A program made the position numbers and the translations under genes. Below the pieces are notes generated by a model. The model ran no database searches. It had not been told where the DNA came from and saw nothing but the letters and a program-made list of their open reading frames with translations. Positions 36,910 to 49,400 of a DNA stretch of 64,000 bases are shown piece after piece. The stretch spans positions 12,993,157 through 13,057,156 of the forward strand of contig NC_040018.1 of the NCBI RefSeq assembly GCF_000972845.2, read 5' to 3'. The DNA comes from Larimichthys crocea (lineage: Eukaryota; Chordata; Actinopteri; Sciaenidae). The stretch's first letter is position 1. Every line of letters starts with the position of its first letter.

Positions 36910-36925
36910 GCCGACATCCCTCCAT
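36809..36925 (-). other. Two upstream ORFs overlapping the galnt18 start
   Basis: On the minus strand an ATG at 36925-36923 opens a 38-codon ORF ending at TAA 36811-36809, with a weak context (T at -3, G at +4). A second ATG at 36917-36915 opens a 17-codon ORF ending at TAA 36866-36864 (G at -3, T at +4). Both are out of frame with the main ATG at 36909 and run past it. If the transcript starts upstream of 36925, ribosomes initiating at either would bypass the main start, so leaky scanning would be needed. The transcription start is not known from sequence alone. Confidence 0.55.
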
Positions 36926-37320
36926 ACAGCCTGCAGGATCCCGTTAAAAACCGGAGGACCGGGCGACAGCCGCCCGCAAAAACAAGAAACAAACAAACCT
37001 TGAATAACAAGTTATTTCCAACGACTGTGCAGCGATGCAAAATCCGAAGCGCACGGCGTTTACTTCAAAAGTGCCGTGTGGGTTCTTTTTTTTGTTTTTG
37101 TTTCTAGCGATGGTGAAACGCAGGTTAATAACAAATATCTACAGGTGAAGGTCCTCTCGCTTGCTTCATTGCAAACCTCCGTCGGCTCCAGTTGCATTTG
37201 AGGATCAAGGAAACAGGAGAGAGACCGAGCATCCTGCTGCAGCCAATGAGAGGGATGGTGAGGACTGACAGCCGCCCCTGCTGCACGCGTCCCCGCTGCG
37301 CACTGATTCACCGTGAAAGT
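36910..37320 (-). promoter_or_regulatory. Probable galnt18 promoter and 5' UTR (TATA-less, CpG-enriched)
   Basis: The 400 bases upstream of the start codon are visibly richer in G+C and CpG than the surroundings (for example GCCGCCCGC, GCACGGCG, CACGCGTCCCCGCTGCGC). A CCAAT box (AGCCAATGAG, 37241-37250, NF-Y type) and a GC box (GCCGCCCCTG, 37271-37280, Sp1 type) lie about 335-370 bp upstream of the ATG. I see no TATA box at a sensible distance. This suits a dispersed-start vertebrate promoter. The transcription start and the UTR boundary are inferred, not seen. I found no gene starting in the opposite direction to suggest a bidirectional promoter. Confidence 0.6.
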
Positions 37321-39309
37321 GGATCTGACCGGACTATTTCCATAGACCAGGACACAAAGTGTTCTAACCTATTTGTGTCCAAATAGCGACATATTTGCGC
37401 CAAACCGAGCTCACACTGCACATCTGATGTGTGACTTCTTCCCCTTGATCGGCGAGGCAAATCCAGCTGAATAATCTCAGAGTTGTTGCTGATTTTTATA
37501 GTAGAAAACACTTTTGGGAGTCACTGCGATCACATCTTTCCAAACCGACATGAAGGGATAGGTTTCTTGCTGCAATACTGGATAATGCCACGAGATAGAG
37601 ACAACGGGTCTCCAAGGGAAAATCAAGGTGTGGTGGGGTCATGTTATAGGTCTGGCTCTGGTCCAGCTCGCTAGACACACAGGATGCGGAGAGGAGGCTG
37701 CGGCTCATCTCACATTGCTGCTGCAATTAGACCTGAGCTGGGAAAGATACCAGGCGGAGTAATTACAGCAGACCTGCTCAAGGGGGGAAAAATACTGCAG
37801 ACAGACTGAACATGAAGACCTGCAGCAGTTTAACCTGGTGAGACAAAGTAGTCATTTTATACCAAGCTGTCCATGTCTGTATTAATCCTGAACTTTAGCT
37901 TTAGTTCTGAGGCACATTTGCTCTATGTAGGCCTCCCTTTGTGTGCCTTATTGGATTTTAAATTGTTGAGTTACCTGTTTGGAGGTATCTACACCTATTT
38001 GCATATTCCTGCAGCCCAGAAGGAGAATAGCTAGGCTCATTAAATGGCTCAGCTAAAAAAGAAAAGAGCTTGAAATGTAGTCATTGTGAAGAAGCTTTTG
38101 CCCATGTTCACTCCCCATGCACTAATTTCCATTTCTGCATGATTGGACTGGATTTTTATGCGTCTGACAGCTTTCCTGTGTATCAAGGTCTGGTTGACCT
38201 CTCAATTCTTGCAGTCATCCTACTCTTTAAAAACATCAAATCATTTTTAATTCCATTCTGCATTTGTCTGTAACTGAGGATCCTTTAGACGTACACAGGA
38301 ACTGAAAGAGTGTCAGATCTTCTGCTCCATTGTCACCCAAATTCTTGATTGTGTTTTGACAGCGTTTTCCAGTATCATCTGTGCCAGATGATTATTTGCT
38401 AATAACAGCCTTTGCTATCCAATCTGCCAGACAGCTACAACTCAGTGGGCTGCCAGAGTGAATGTATTATATTCGATGATGAAAAAATAAATGTTGCATC
38501 AATACGATACGTGGATTATTTTTTGGTAAATGGCATTATTCTGACACTTGATTTCTCATGTTTTCCTGAATGATTACAGCATGTTTGTGCATACAGCAAC
38601 ACAAATCCTGACAAACTCCTTTGTTTGCAGTAGTATCAACAATCACTGTCTTTTCAGAGCAAAATGAATCATTGTCTTTGTGGTCGACTTCTATCGTACA
38701 ACCTCATCATAGAGAAAAATCGGTACATTTAATTGACAGCTGGGAATGTGCTGCCATTAAACAAAGAAGAATATTTAAAGCTGATTATTTTCAACTCCCA
38801 CACATTTATTTTGTCAGTTAAAGAGCATCAGGGTTACATGTTTCAGCTCCCTCCATAATCCAGATTTTTGTCCTGTGTGCTCAGCAGCAGCATTTATGTG
38901 GTTGTGAAATGATCAATGCAGGAGCGCCCATTCATCTCAGCTAACAGACCTGCCAGAGTGCAAAAAGGTCTTTTTTTTTAGTTTACAATATCTGAAGGTT
39001 TTTGTCTATTTGCGAGTTATGTGGATGTGATGAAAAAGCAATCTCTCTCTCCTTTTTTTTCTCTGCTCATTTCATTTCATCTTAAACTATCAGATTCTAA
39101 TTAATGTCAATAAACTGGAGGGTTTTCAGATGGTACAAGCTTCACTAAAGGCCCATTATAAAAGGCTGAATAGCTCCATTCAATGATTTTATAGATTATA
39201 CAGACGCTCAGTAGTAAGGATTTTCTGCTACATATATACACACAAATATATATGTATACACAACTAAAATCTCTCTTCTGTCTCACAGCAAACTATGTGA
39301 AGATGTCAG

Positions 39310-39605
39310 CTTTGTCTTTGGAATAATTAACAATTATTTTCATCAATCATCAATTATTTTGTGATTGTAAATGTCAGAAAATATTTTTAAAATGTACATC
39401 GCTCATTGTCAGTGCCCATGACGTCTTCAGATGTTCTTTTGTCTGTCCAACAGTCCAAAACTTGTGCTCATATTTAAAAAGCTGCAACCAGATGGTGGCC
39501 TCTTTTATTAAAAAATAACTTCAATGATTAATTGATTATTAAAATATTTGGCTATTAATTTTCTATCTATATGATTGTTTCAGCTCAATATTCCTATGAG
39601 GGTTT
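39310..39605. repeat. Interspersed repeat, opposite-orientation relative of 33431-33690
   Basis: Begins AATAATTAACAATTATTTTCATCAATCATC, has TGTAAATGTCAGAAAATATT and CTGTCCAACAGTCCAAAACT, and ends AATGATTAATTGATTATTAA...GTTTCAGCTC. The set of motifs is the reverse-order counterpart of the 33431 copy. Confidence 0.5.
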
Positions 39606-41409
39606 CAACTTCTTATTTTGAGATGAATCGAAAATGAAGAAAAATGCTCTGAGGTCTGCATGACTTTTATTGCACTTTGTCGTCACTCACAGAGTCTTTT
39701 TTTGATGTAATTACACTGCATTAACATGTACTAGTCAGATATTCAACCGTGCACCAGTTTCCTGGCTTTGTGGACTGTACTTTCAAATTCAGATCACCCA
39801 AAACATACAATTGAAATGTGATTCAGAAAAACATTTCATTGAAATCTGAAAGACATTTATTCTAATCACATGTCGGGATACAGTTCAAATGGCCCATGTG
39901 ATGCTCAGTACGGATGGATTAAAGTGGATTGAAATTATAATGAGAAATTGATATCTCTGCTAAGTCAGCAGTCACACTGAAGGACTGAGTCAAAGATTAG
40001 CTTGTTTTATAACTCACAGTATGATACACCATGATGTCTGAGGATCACTGGCGAGCTCTGGTTTCTCTTTGTTCATGTTTATGACCTTCTTCTTTGTTTA
40101 AAGGGCAGTACTGAAAAACGAATCTTGTCCTTGTGAGTACAACCACTGGCTGTCCCGGCAACACAACGTGTTGTCATGAAGATGACCCCAAAGCCATGTC
40201 CACGTTTAACTGACAAGCCATAAACACCTGCAGGTGTTAGACCTGCAGCTTCTATCGATTTCTTTTGAATCAGAGCCAGTGGCAGGGACACTTTGAGGCT
40301 GGTATCAGGGGCTGAGATCCTCCCACTGAGTGATCCGCCCGGCCAAGCAGCTGTCACATTTACTCTGAACGAACGGCCTTCTTGTGGGCTGATTAATTAG
40401 TGTGTGTGAGAGGTTATCCTGTAATCATCACTGTGAGGTCCCAGAGACAAAGACACCACCACTGTAAGTTCCTCAGCTGTGGAGACAGCGACCATTAATC
40501 AACAAACCGCACACTTGACATGTAAGCATTAGGGCTTGACAACTTGGGTAAGATAAGTAAATTATTGTGATAAACTTTAAACTTATTCTTCTGAAGCGGC
40601 ACCTTTAATTAACAGCGATAAATTACAGAGAATTTGTTGCTAAAACTTTTGTCCAAGTGGAGGCAGAGAATCCTTACCAGCTTCAAAAGGTGTTCTGACA
40701 CTGACTCCCTGATCGTCTCACAATCCCCCCATTAAATGGTAGAAATGGTTGACACAAATCCACCCTTCATATGGTGTAGGAGGCTAACCCTTTGTTATGA
40801 ACTCTCTGTGGGGGGCCGACAAGAAAAAGGAAATTTCCCCCGAGACACAGACTCACTTTCAATTAATCCAACTGCTGCACAGTGCAGATTGTTGTACAGG
40901 AGCCTGAAAAAATACTTAATTTGAGCTACAGATGCTTTCCAATTTAGTTTTAGCATTTGATGTGTTAGCATGAGTATATCCACAGGTAGACACATAACAG
41001 TTGACTTGAGTATACCACAAGACTATTTGGAGAATACATACAGTATATGTATGTATGTATTTGTAGATGCACCCATAGTAATCTGAACAGATTTATCCAA
41101 AATAAACAATTTTATATGCTGCATGTTTTCTTCATGCAGGACGAACATATTTACCAACCTCTCTGCAGTTAAATGACAGACATGTCATAATAATAATTAT
41201 TCATAATGTCACATGACAAAAGCTGGCCTTTATTTCTGATCAGTATGTGTGTTCATAATTGTAATTGTAATTGTTTCTTTTAATTTCACACATAACACAT
41301 TTACACACATCAATTGGATGCAGTTTTTATCATAAAGGTCAAACAACTACACTCTACGCTGTTTTCAGTCTCCAGCTGACTTTTTAGCATCTACACCTTA
41401 TGAAAGATT

Positions 41410-41706
41410 AGAGCCTGACCGATAGTGGACTTTGGGGGCCTATACCGAATATTAGAGTGTAAAAAATGCAGATATGAATATACTGTATCATGTTTATCAA
41501 ACATTTGAGTCAAAGATATGTAGTGGAGGCAGGTTATTTTACAGTTTAACAATAAACTTTATTGTTCAAAATGACATCAGTGCTTTGAAACTGTAAACTT
41601 TATTTAAAATAATTATAATTAACTGTATATGCACTATATGCGCTGATCTGTGATAGGACAATGTCAGCTGATAACATTGGTCCTACTGATACATCAGTCT
41701 GGCTCT
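41410..41706. mobile_element. Short element with AGAGCCTGACCGATA-type inverted ends
   Basis: Left end AGAGCCTGACCGATAGTGGA (41410-41429). The right end ATACATCAGTCTGGCTCT reverse-complements to AGAGCCAGACTGATGTAT, giving imperfect terminal inverted repeats around a 297-bp AT-rich core. The pattern matches a fish repeat I recall with CTGACCGATA ends. Core decayed, no ORF. Confidence 0.6.
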
Positions 41707-44700
41707 AATAAAGAACTTGAGTGGACTCAAGTAATTTTAATAATCTTCACTGCCAACAGCTGAAGAGCTAAAACTCAGATGAGAATAGCCCTTTTTAAAA
41801 AGTTGTTCTGAATATTTGTACTTTCAAATAAGCCTACATATTAAATGAAGCAGCTGCAAAACTAAATTTCCTGATGTGGACACATGGCTGGTGAGATGGG
41901 AATCACAGTTCAGGCTCATTTATTATAGAGCCTTTCATCATCAAGTATGTCTCAAAGGACTTCAGAGAGAGTAAAGGCAAACCTTTCCAGATAGCCTGAA
42001 TCATAATCATTCACATGACAAAGTGGAGTGCTGTAATACATGATGAAACAAGTGAAATGCAAGGCAGTGAACAAAGCACAAGACTCAGAATAGCTCCACC
42101 TGTCTAATTAATCTACATGTGGGAGACACAAAATCACAGGTGCCTGTACAATCTAATGCAATTAAACAATCCTGCAACAGTGCCGCCTTCTTGTATCTCA
42201 CCATATAAAGTTTACTTGTTTTTTTTTGTTGAGACTGGGTGAGCCGGGAGCTGACTCTGGTAAATTATACATTGTGGTGTTTATATTGGATTGAATTGTA
42301 GAGCGTACACAATGTTGTGCTGATGGGGACAAAATACACTGAACACCTTTAATACATTACCTAGTACACTGCTTATTTGTGATTTATTTAATATTGCATG
42401 TACATCTCACACAGGGACTTTGTGATGCCCCAGCTCGCTAGAGGAAGGGGAAGCAACATAAAACCCAATGGATTCGGTAAAACAAAGCTATTTACTTGCA
42501 AGGAACTTAGTTATTCAACACAAGTAAAACAGGCCTGCGGATGCAAATAAATAAATAAATATTTATAATAAGCAAAAAAAGAGTCTTAAAAATAAGGGCC
42601 ACAACTAACTCAAATCCAGTATAGAGGTAAAACCTTACTACCAGATCTCACCTGTCAGCAGTCAACAGCACCCCAGATCTTAGTGTTTCTAAACAAAGGT
42701 ATTCTGAGTGTATGTAGTAATCAAACCTATGCCTGGCCCAGTCTCCAGGTAGTTAACAGGTGCCTCAGTGGAATTCACATAAGATGAACAAGGATTAACA
42801 TCTTTTAGGGTGAGACAATAACTGAGAGGCACTTGAAGCACCACCCAGCTGCCAAGACTGACAAACTGGCCAAGTGTTTATCATGTTTCCTCAGAATTGC
42901 ATCTCTGGAAGGTAAGCTGGAAGCAGGAAGTAGGATGGGGAGCACTTCAGCAGCAGGAACTAATCCCATGCAGAGAACCACACGTCAGCACAGAAATCAG
43001 CATCAGTCAAGTGCATCCTGCAAGCCAAAACTCTTGAGGGTCACTTTTAAAGTTGAAGCCAAGGAGGTCCTTACCCAGAGAAAAAAATAATGTGAAGATA
43101 TTCTGCAATATATATATATTACATATATATATTCACTTTGAATATGTAAAGTATCAAAACTTCAGTCTTCTTTAAAAAGAGTGCAATTTTGTTTACTTCA
43201 CCCAAAAAAGTAGACCAGACTATAGACCAGATAATATATACAATAAAAAATAATAATGTAGAGAGCCTAGATAATAAAGCCAGAGATAAAAGGAACAGGA
43301 ACCGGAACCTGCCAACATGGTAATACTGTATCTGTATATGCAAAGCAGCATTTAATGTGGTCAAAGTTAATAAATCAGTCTGAATTGATGAATGAATGAC
43401 TCTCTTGCTGCTGCTTTATATTTTCCATCAGTTCATGAAATCCCTGCAGCATTTGAAGGGAGCCTGATGATAAATCCTCATTCAGCCTCTGAGAAGTGCA
43501 GTGTAGCTACGCACAGGTCATTTATTGTGTTTACCTGCATTAAATCTCCTGAAAACGACAGCAGGCTGCTACAGTACCCACACAGACCTCGACACACACT
43601 GGTTTGGTTATAACTTCATACTCTACTTTTTATAAAGGAGATGTCTGGTTACCTGAGCACCCGAAAATTTTCTTTTCAGCATATAGCATCTCATGTTCTG
43701 TGCTTGGAACACGTTGCAGTGGAAAGGCTTTTATGTAACATTAATTACCAAACTACCAAACAATATGGGGGCTAAAATAGTATCATATATCATCATATCA
43801 GCAGTTTCACTGAATCATCTTTATTTATTTTACTTTATTTTATCTTTCGTCAACTAGCAGATGGAAAATCATACTCCATCTACCTTTGGCTGCAGATTTA
43901 TGGGTATATGTGTTCATGTCATGATTTTCTGAAACATCCAATGACTTGAGGTAATGTTTTTTTCATTTGCTGAGCTGATGTTTAAACTGTGATCAGAGGT
44001 ATGAGACCAGTGATGTAACACCTTCTTACCTATATTCACCTTTACCAGGCCCCTTTTTCACATTGTGCTGCTGCACACACGTGAACAAATGGAAGGTGCA
44101 CGTGGAGACACCCACATACTACTATACCACCTTGCATTTGGTATTTATTATATTAATCTGAGGAATATTGAATAATGACTTAAAAATAAAAATAATATGA
44201 AATCCAATAATAAAATCCAAACTAACCTAATCTAAAAATCTGTGAATGGACATAACGACATCTCTTACAGCTCTACAAATGAAACCAGCTACAGAAAAGT
44301 TTCTTATAATCTTTCATCCAGGAGAACTCATTAGAAATGATGGACATTTTACAAAAGAGTAGCACTTGAATCATCATATAATGAGCAATAAAACATAAAA
44401 TAGACTTTGTAAGCAGTTCTCACCTAAATCACATAATAGATCACATATTATCTCTTCAGGAAGACAAAAAACTGTGCACACTGAGGTCTTTGACTACATT
44501 CTGCTTCCTATAAAGATCTACACTGTAGTGATCATTGCAGGACTGTTGTGCAAGATTACACTACACACCAGTTATTCATGCGTCCACATACTGAAGCATG
44601 GCCTTGTCTACTCGACACCACCTACCTTGAACATGCCGACAAACATGAAAAACCTCTCAATCAAAGCCGTGTGCAGCTGGTGAAATCTCATATGCAGTGC

Positions 44701-47069
44701 GGCGTCCTTTCACAAAGAATAATTTTAATAATCTCATCTCTCGTGCATTTTGAGGTCAGTGCGTTTAGAGTTAATAACATGTTGTGCTCTGCAAGCAGCC
44801 TGTGAAGCACAGCAACTCATCTTTTCAAATAAATCCACCACATATGAGAAGGTCTTAAGTGGGCTTACAGCCTTAATGGACCAAGAAAACAAGACATGTA
44901 TGTCTTTAATGTTGGCAAGTATTTGCAGAAAAAATTAGTTCAGAAAATGATTAAAACAGACAAACCCAGAGGGTAACCAGTGAGAGGACTGGTTTGATCT
45001 CTCTCAGCATGGGAGAAACAATTCAGCGAGATGAAGGCACTCAGGTGTTTATGCAATGTAGAAAAATTAACTGATGTATCAGAAAGTGATGGCAGGAGGT
45101 TTAAAGGAAAGCAGCAGACAGTTTTGCTGGAAATTGAAGGACAAATATAGGTGAACTCACTTGGGCTTTGAGAGGAAAAAGAGTTTACAAGCTCAGTTTG
45201 GTGCCTAAACTGAGGGGGAAGGAGGCGGGGAGGACTTTATCCGTGCAAGCAGGAAGCGGTCAATTGAGGTTATGGTCATATGTGTAAGGTAGGAGACGAT
45301 TAAGACATTTTAATATCATCATTACTGTTCATGCTTAATTTAAAACTGCAAAACGACATGATGGCAAGCCAATGTTGACAAAGATTAGCCTCCAAATACA
45401 CTGCTGCTACAGTAAATATCCTTCTGCTGCAATGACTCAAGCTCATCCTTAATTCTAAAAATGTAAAAAAAATACACTCTGTGACAAGTTAAACAGAATA
45501 ATAATTACCGAATGTTGTTTTGAAAACATTTATCTTTTCAGTTTTATGACAACTTTGACGGTAAAAAACTAGGACACAACAAGAAAAATTTAAATAAACA
45601 CATTTCTGATGTGTGTAAATCCAAGCTTACCATGAAGCTGACAAAGCTCCTAATGCTAGAACTGAAGATCCAGTGGATACAGTAGCTAATTATGTAGAAA
45701 GTTTATTTCAACATATCCGGTAGACAGTAAGTCAATGCTTTGGAAGCTTTGTAGCTTTGCTATGTTTGAACAGACAAACAACACAGCGGTTTAACAGTTT
45801 ATTTGAAAGCAGGGATTATATGTGAATAGGAGGGTGGAGATCCAGGTGAGAGGGAATCTAGTGTCTGGTGCAGGGCCGGTCGTGGTGTGGCAAGGTCTGA
45901 AGGAGGAGCAGGTATTAACAACAAGCAGACTAAAACAATGTTCATAAGTTTAAGTGTGTTACAACATTGGTTACTGAACAAGTCTGTTTTTGTTTTGTTT
46001 TTTATTAAAATTTTATTTTGGAAAGAAGTAAAAACAGATCCAACTCTCCAAATTAAAGTACACAGCCCCTAAATGAGGAGAATTTGAAAGCCTGACAAAC
46101 TTGCTTTGTCTAGTTATGGTTGCTGAGCTATGATTGGACAATAGTAGTTGGTGGCAGGGGCTTAGGAGGCGGTCAGTTAAACACATGAATTGATCATTAT
46201 AACACGACTGCTAATAAATCTTTGAGTGTCATCACTGTCAAAAGTCAAATATTACTTTTTAATGTATATTTCAGCAACAGAAGCTAAAGTATTTTTGATC
46301 ACGTTGCAGGATTTATAACCTGTACTCAGAGTTGTCTGATGGCCTTTTTCTCAGTGGCTAAGGAGCAGAAATGCACTTATCATCACTGATCATTATAATT
46401 TCATAGACTGGCATAAATTCTCATAAATTTTCTTTTTGTCCTACTTTCTCTATTTTAGCATCTCTCATGCAGAAATGAAATGAACAGGCCAAACTAAGCA
46501 GAGTATTTGATGTCACACAAAATGACAACCCCAAAGCCTCTACAGTACAGTGTGTTTTGTCTGTGGGTGAAGAAGAGTAAATCCTTTCACAGTCATGACA
46601 AAAGGCTTTGTGTGGCATCATGGGGCCTTGCTCACATTCAGTCACCCCAAAGTGAACATGCTTTGTATATTTGCTTTTAACAGTATAATACACAGAATAG
46701 TTTCATTTTGTCATTACCACAGCAAATGAACAAAATAACTGTCTTTATCCAGGAACACTTATGTCTCTAAAGATGGTGTGTTCCCTTTCCACATTGCACT
46801 CACTCTTAGGCACAAATTTAATCCTGATAAAATGAGCTTTGCAAAAGAAAATAATCTCCCTTGAATCCCTTTGTCTATAAGCCTTTAAGCCAGGAATGAT
46901 TTGCTATTTCTAACAAGTCTAAACATTTCATGCTCAAAAAAAAAAAAAAAACTCTTAAAATATGAAGTGTAACAAGCAGAAATTCATGCAGCAAATCCAC
47001 TTAAACAATATTGTCTAATAATAAAGGTGATGAGTTCAACAGTTTTCAGTCTTTAGTCGAGGCCCATCA

Positions 47070-47073
<4 letters not shown>

Positions 47074-47123
<50 letters not shown>
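47074..47123 (+). repeat. (TG)n microsatellite
   Basis: Fifty bases of uninterrupted TG in the intergenic region. Confidence 0.95.
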
Positions 47124-47124
<1 letters not shown>

Positions 47125-48084
47125 TTTAATAACATCACGTGATATGAAACACATTTGATTTATGAACAAATGAGGTCACAATTAAGTCCTCTTGGGAAGA
47201 AGTGGTAACAAAGTAATAAAAAGGCATCTGTGGAGTTTTAATTATCAGTTTCTGCTCTGGAAAATATCACAGTCCTCTATCGTCTATTGCTCTGATCTAA
47301 AATCTTAAAAATCTTTACATTAGTGCTTAATCACAGCAAAAGAGAGAACATGTGCTGATAAAGAAAAAGAGTGATTAGTCAAATGCAGCCATGGTCATAT
47401 AAAGCATACTGCTGACTGCGCAGCTTTCATAAATAAATCAAAGTCTGACCGTACTGTATAAACATGTGGTCGTCTAATTCTGATGCATATTAAACAGCTG
47501 CAGTCGATGCCAAAATAAAAACTACCGCAGGAGATACGGCCTGAATAAAGCTATAAACATCTTTACTTCAAGAACAGACTCTTTACCTCTTTAACTCTTC
47601 ATCTTCATTCAGGTGGAAGTCTGTTTTTTTATTAAGACACACTAATGTGGCGACGGCTGTACAGTAAACGATATCCCATGCTTTAAACAACTGGCAGCAG
47701 TGTAATGAGCAGTAAATGTAGCCTAATAGATTGAAACATTTAGAGTAGAGGGATGCTGTATTTGTCTATTAATATGCATTGCCTGTCAAATATTGTTTGT
47801 CCACTATTGTCCTTAATGTCTATTTGGTGAGAACATTAAAAATATATAAAAATAGCACATTGCACCAGTGAGTTGGTACAAAGTGTTTGCAACATGCTTC
47901 ACTCGAGTATTTTTTGCTGAAGTTTTAACATGTTATCTTAACAAAACTATGTATTTTAGTTTGACATTGAGGCTTCACTGTTCATTTATTTATTGTGTCA
48001 TGTGTGTCAAGTGCCAAACCCACATGGACCAATTAGACTCCAAAAATACTGTAGTTGAGGATGAGTTGTCAGACAAGACAACAA

Positions 48085-48362
48085 CATCCATCCATTTCCT
48101 GTAACCGCTTACATTCATCAGGGTCACGGTGGGGCTGGAGCCTATCCCAGCTGACTTTGGCGTGAGCTGGGGTACAACTTGGACAAGGTGCCAGCTCATC
48201 GCAGGGCATATAGAGACAAAAAACCATTCACAAACATTCACACCTACAGGCAATTTAGAGTCACCAATTAACCTATTAAGTGCATGTCTTTGTACTTTGT
48301 ACACGCGAGAACCCACACAGACAGATGTGTAGCTGTGAGGTGACATTGCTAACCATTGCATG
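48085..48362 (+). mobile_element. Common teleost repeat (GGGCTGGAGCCTATCCCAGC family)
   Basis: Reads CATCCATCCATTTCCTGTAA, GGGGCTGGAGCCTATCCCAG, CATCGCAGGGCATATAGAGA, CACACCTACAGGCAATTTAG, AGTCACCAATTAACCTATTA, GAACCCACACAGACAG and GCTGTGAGGTGACATTGCTA in order. This succession is one of the most abundant repeats in fish genomes. The two ORFs across it (one per strand) are by-products. Exact superfamily not assigned. Confidence 0.8.
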
Positions 48363-49214
48363 AACACAACATATAAAATGATATTGCAAACAAAGACATT
48401 TGTCTCCTGTCACAGGATCTACAAATAACCCCAAAAAAGGTTTCCCTCAACCAAGTTCGACACAGACTGTTCCAGAGCTCATAACCATTCTGCACAGCCT
48501 GAAATATGATGTACATGAACGTGTATTTAAAAAATAATTTAATTACAACTGTACAACTTTAAGCATGTAGACCTTTGACTTCACTCAGCATCACATGCCT
48601 TCACAGAACAAACAAATATGAAATATATTTATATAAATATATTTCTCACTTTTGGTTTCAGGCTGAGAACACAGCACATGATTTACAGAGCAAATGTGCT
48701 GTAGCGGGAAAACAAAACAAAACAAATTTAACTTAATTTCATTTGGACTTTCAGCTGCTCTTTAAAACAAAAAAATTACATACAGCTAAATGTTAATTAA
48801 GTGGAAGAAGTTCAAATTCTGAAAGCAGCGAGGATGCAGAGCTCAGAGTTTGTTTATGTGAACAAAAACAAAAACTAACTTTAAATGGACTATAAAGAGA
48901 CAGGACATGAACACATGTGATTGAATGGTATGTAACATGACAGTATGAAACAACCTCTGTGCCAGCCCAAATGACTGTGAGGCACTATTAAAACTTGCAG
49001 TGATGAGGTAAATCCAGGTGAAAATCATTACCATTCATCTTACTGATGTCTTTATTAAATCTCTACCAATCACAAGGGAGAAGATGTAAATTAAGGAAGT
49101 ACAAGTCAGAGAGATGCAAGATATCTGGTGGGTATTCAAAGGACTGAAGTCAACACCAGTTGAGCTTAATAATCATATATTGTAGATCAGAGCTCTGTTA
49201 TAAAGGAATATGCT

Positions 49215-49400
49215 CCTTTTCACTCAAGTGTACTTCTTTCAAATTCCCAAAGGAAAAACTAACTACAAACTACCTGCAAACTACAAACTACAAAAAGAGT
49301 ACCTGAAAGGATCATACTGAGGAGGTATGAGCACCTGAAAGAAGTACCAGACACTTGATAGTTATTGTGTTTTTGACCACTATAGTTGATGCAGAGATAA
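49215..49400. repeat. Possible interspersed repeat with local tandem ACAAACTAC words
   Basis: Three ACAAACTAC words at 49263-49291 precede GAGTACCTGAAAGGATCATA and GAAGTACCAGACACTTGATAGTTAT. The two TACCTGAA/GTACCAG blocks resemble a fish repeat rich in GGTACC words. Weak call. Confidence 0.3.

Noticed and set aside
36910..36996. N-terminal extension of galnt18 by 29 residues
   Set aside because: It would need a TTG start; no in-frame ATG exists and an in-frame stop lies a little further upstream. The ATG at 36909 matches the family's N-terminus.
47990..48367. 125-codon minus-strand ORF and 67-codon plus-strand ORF
   Set aside because: Both arise from an abundant teleost repeat.
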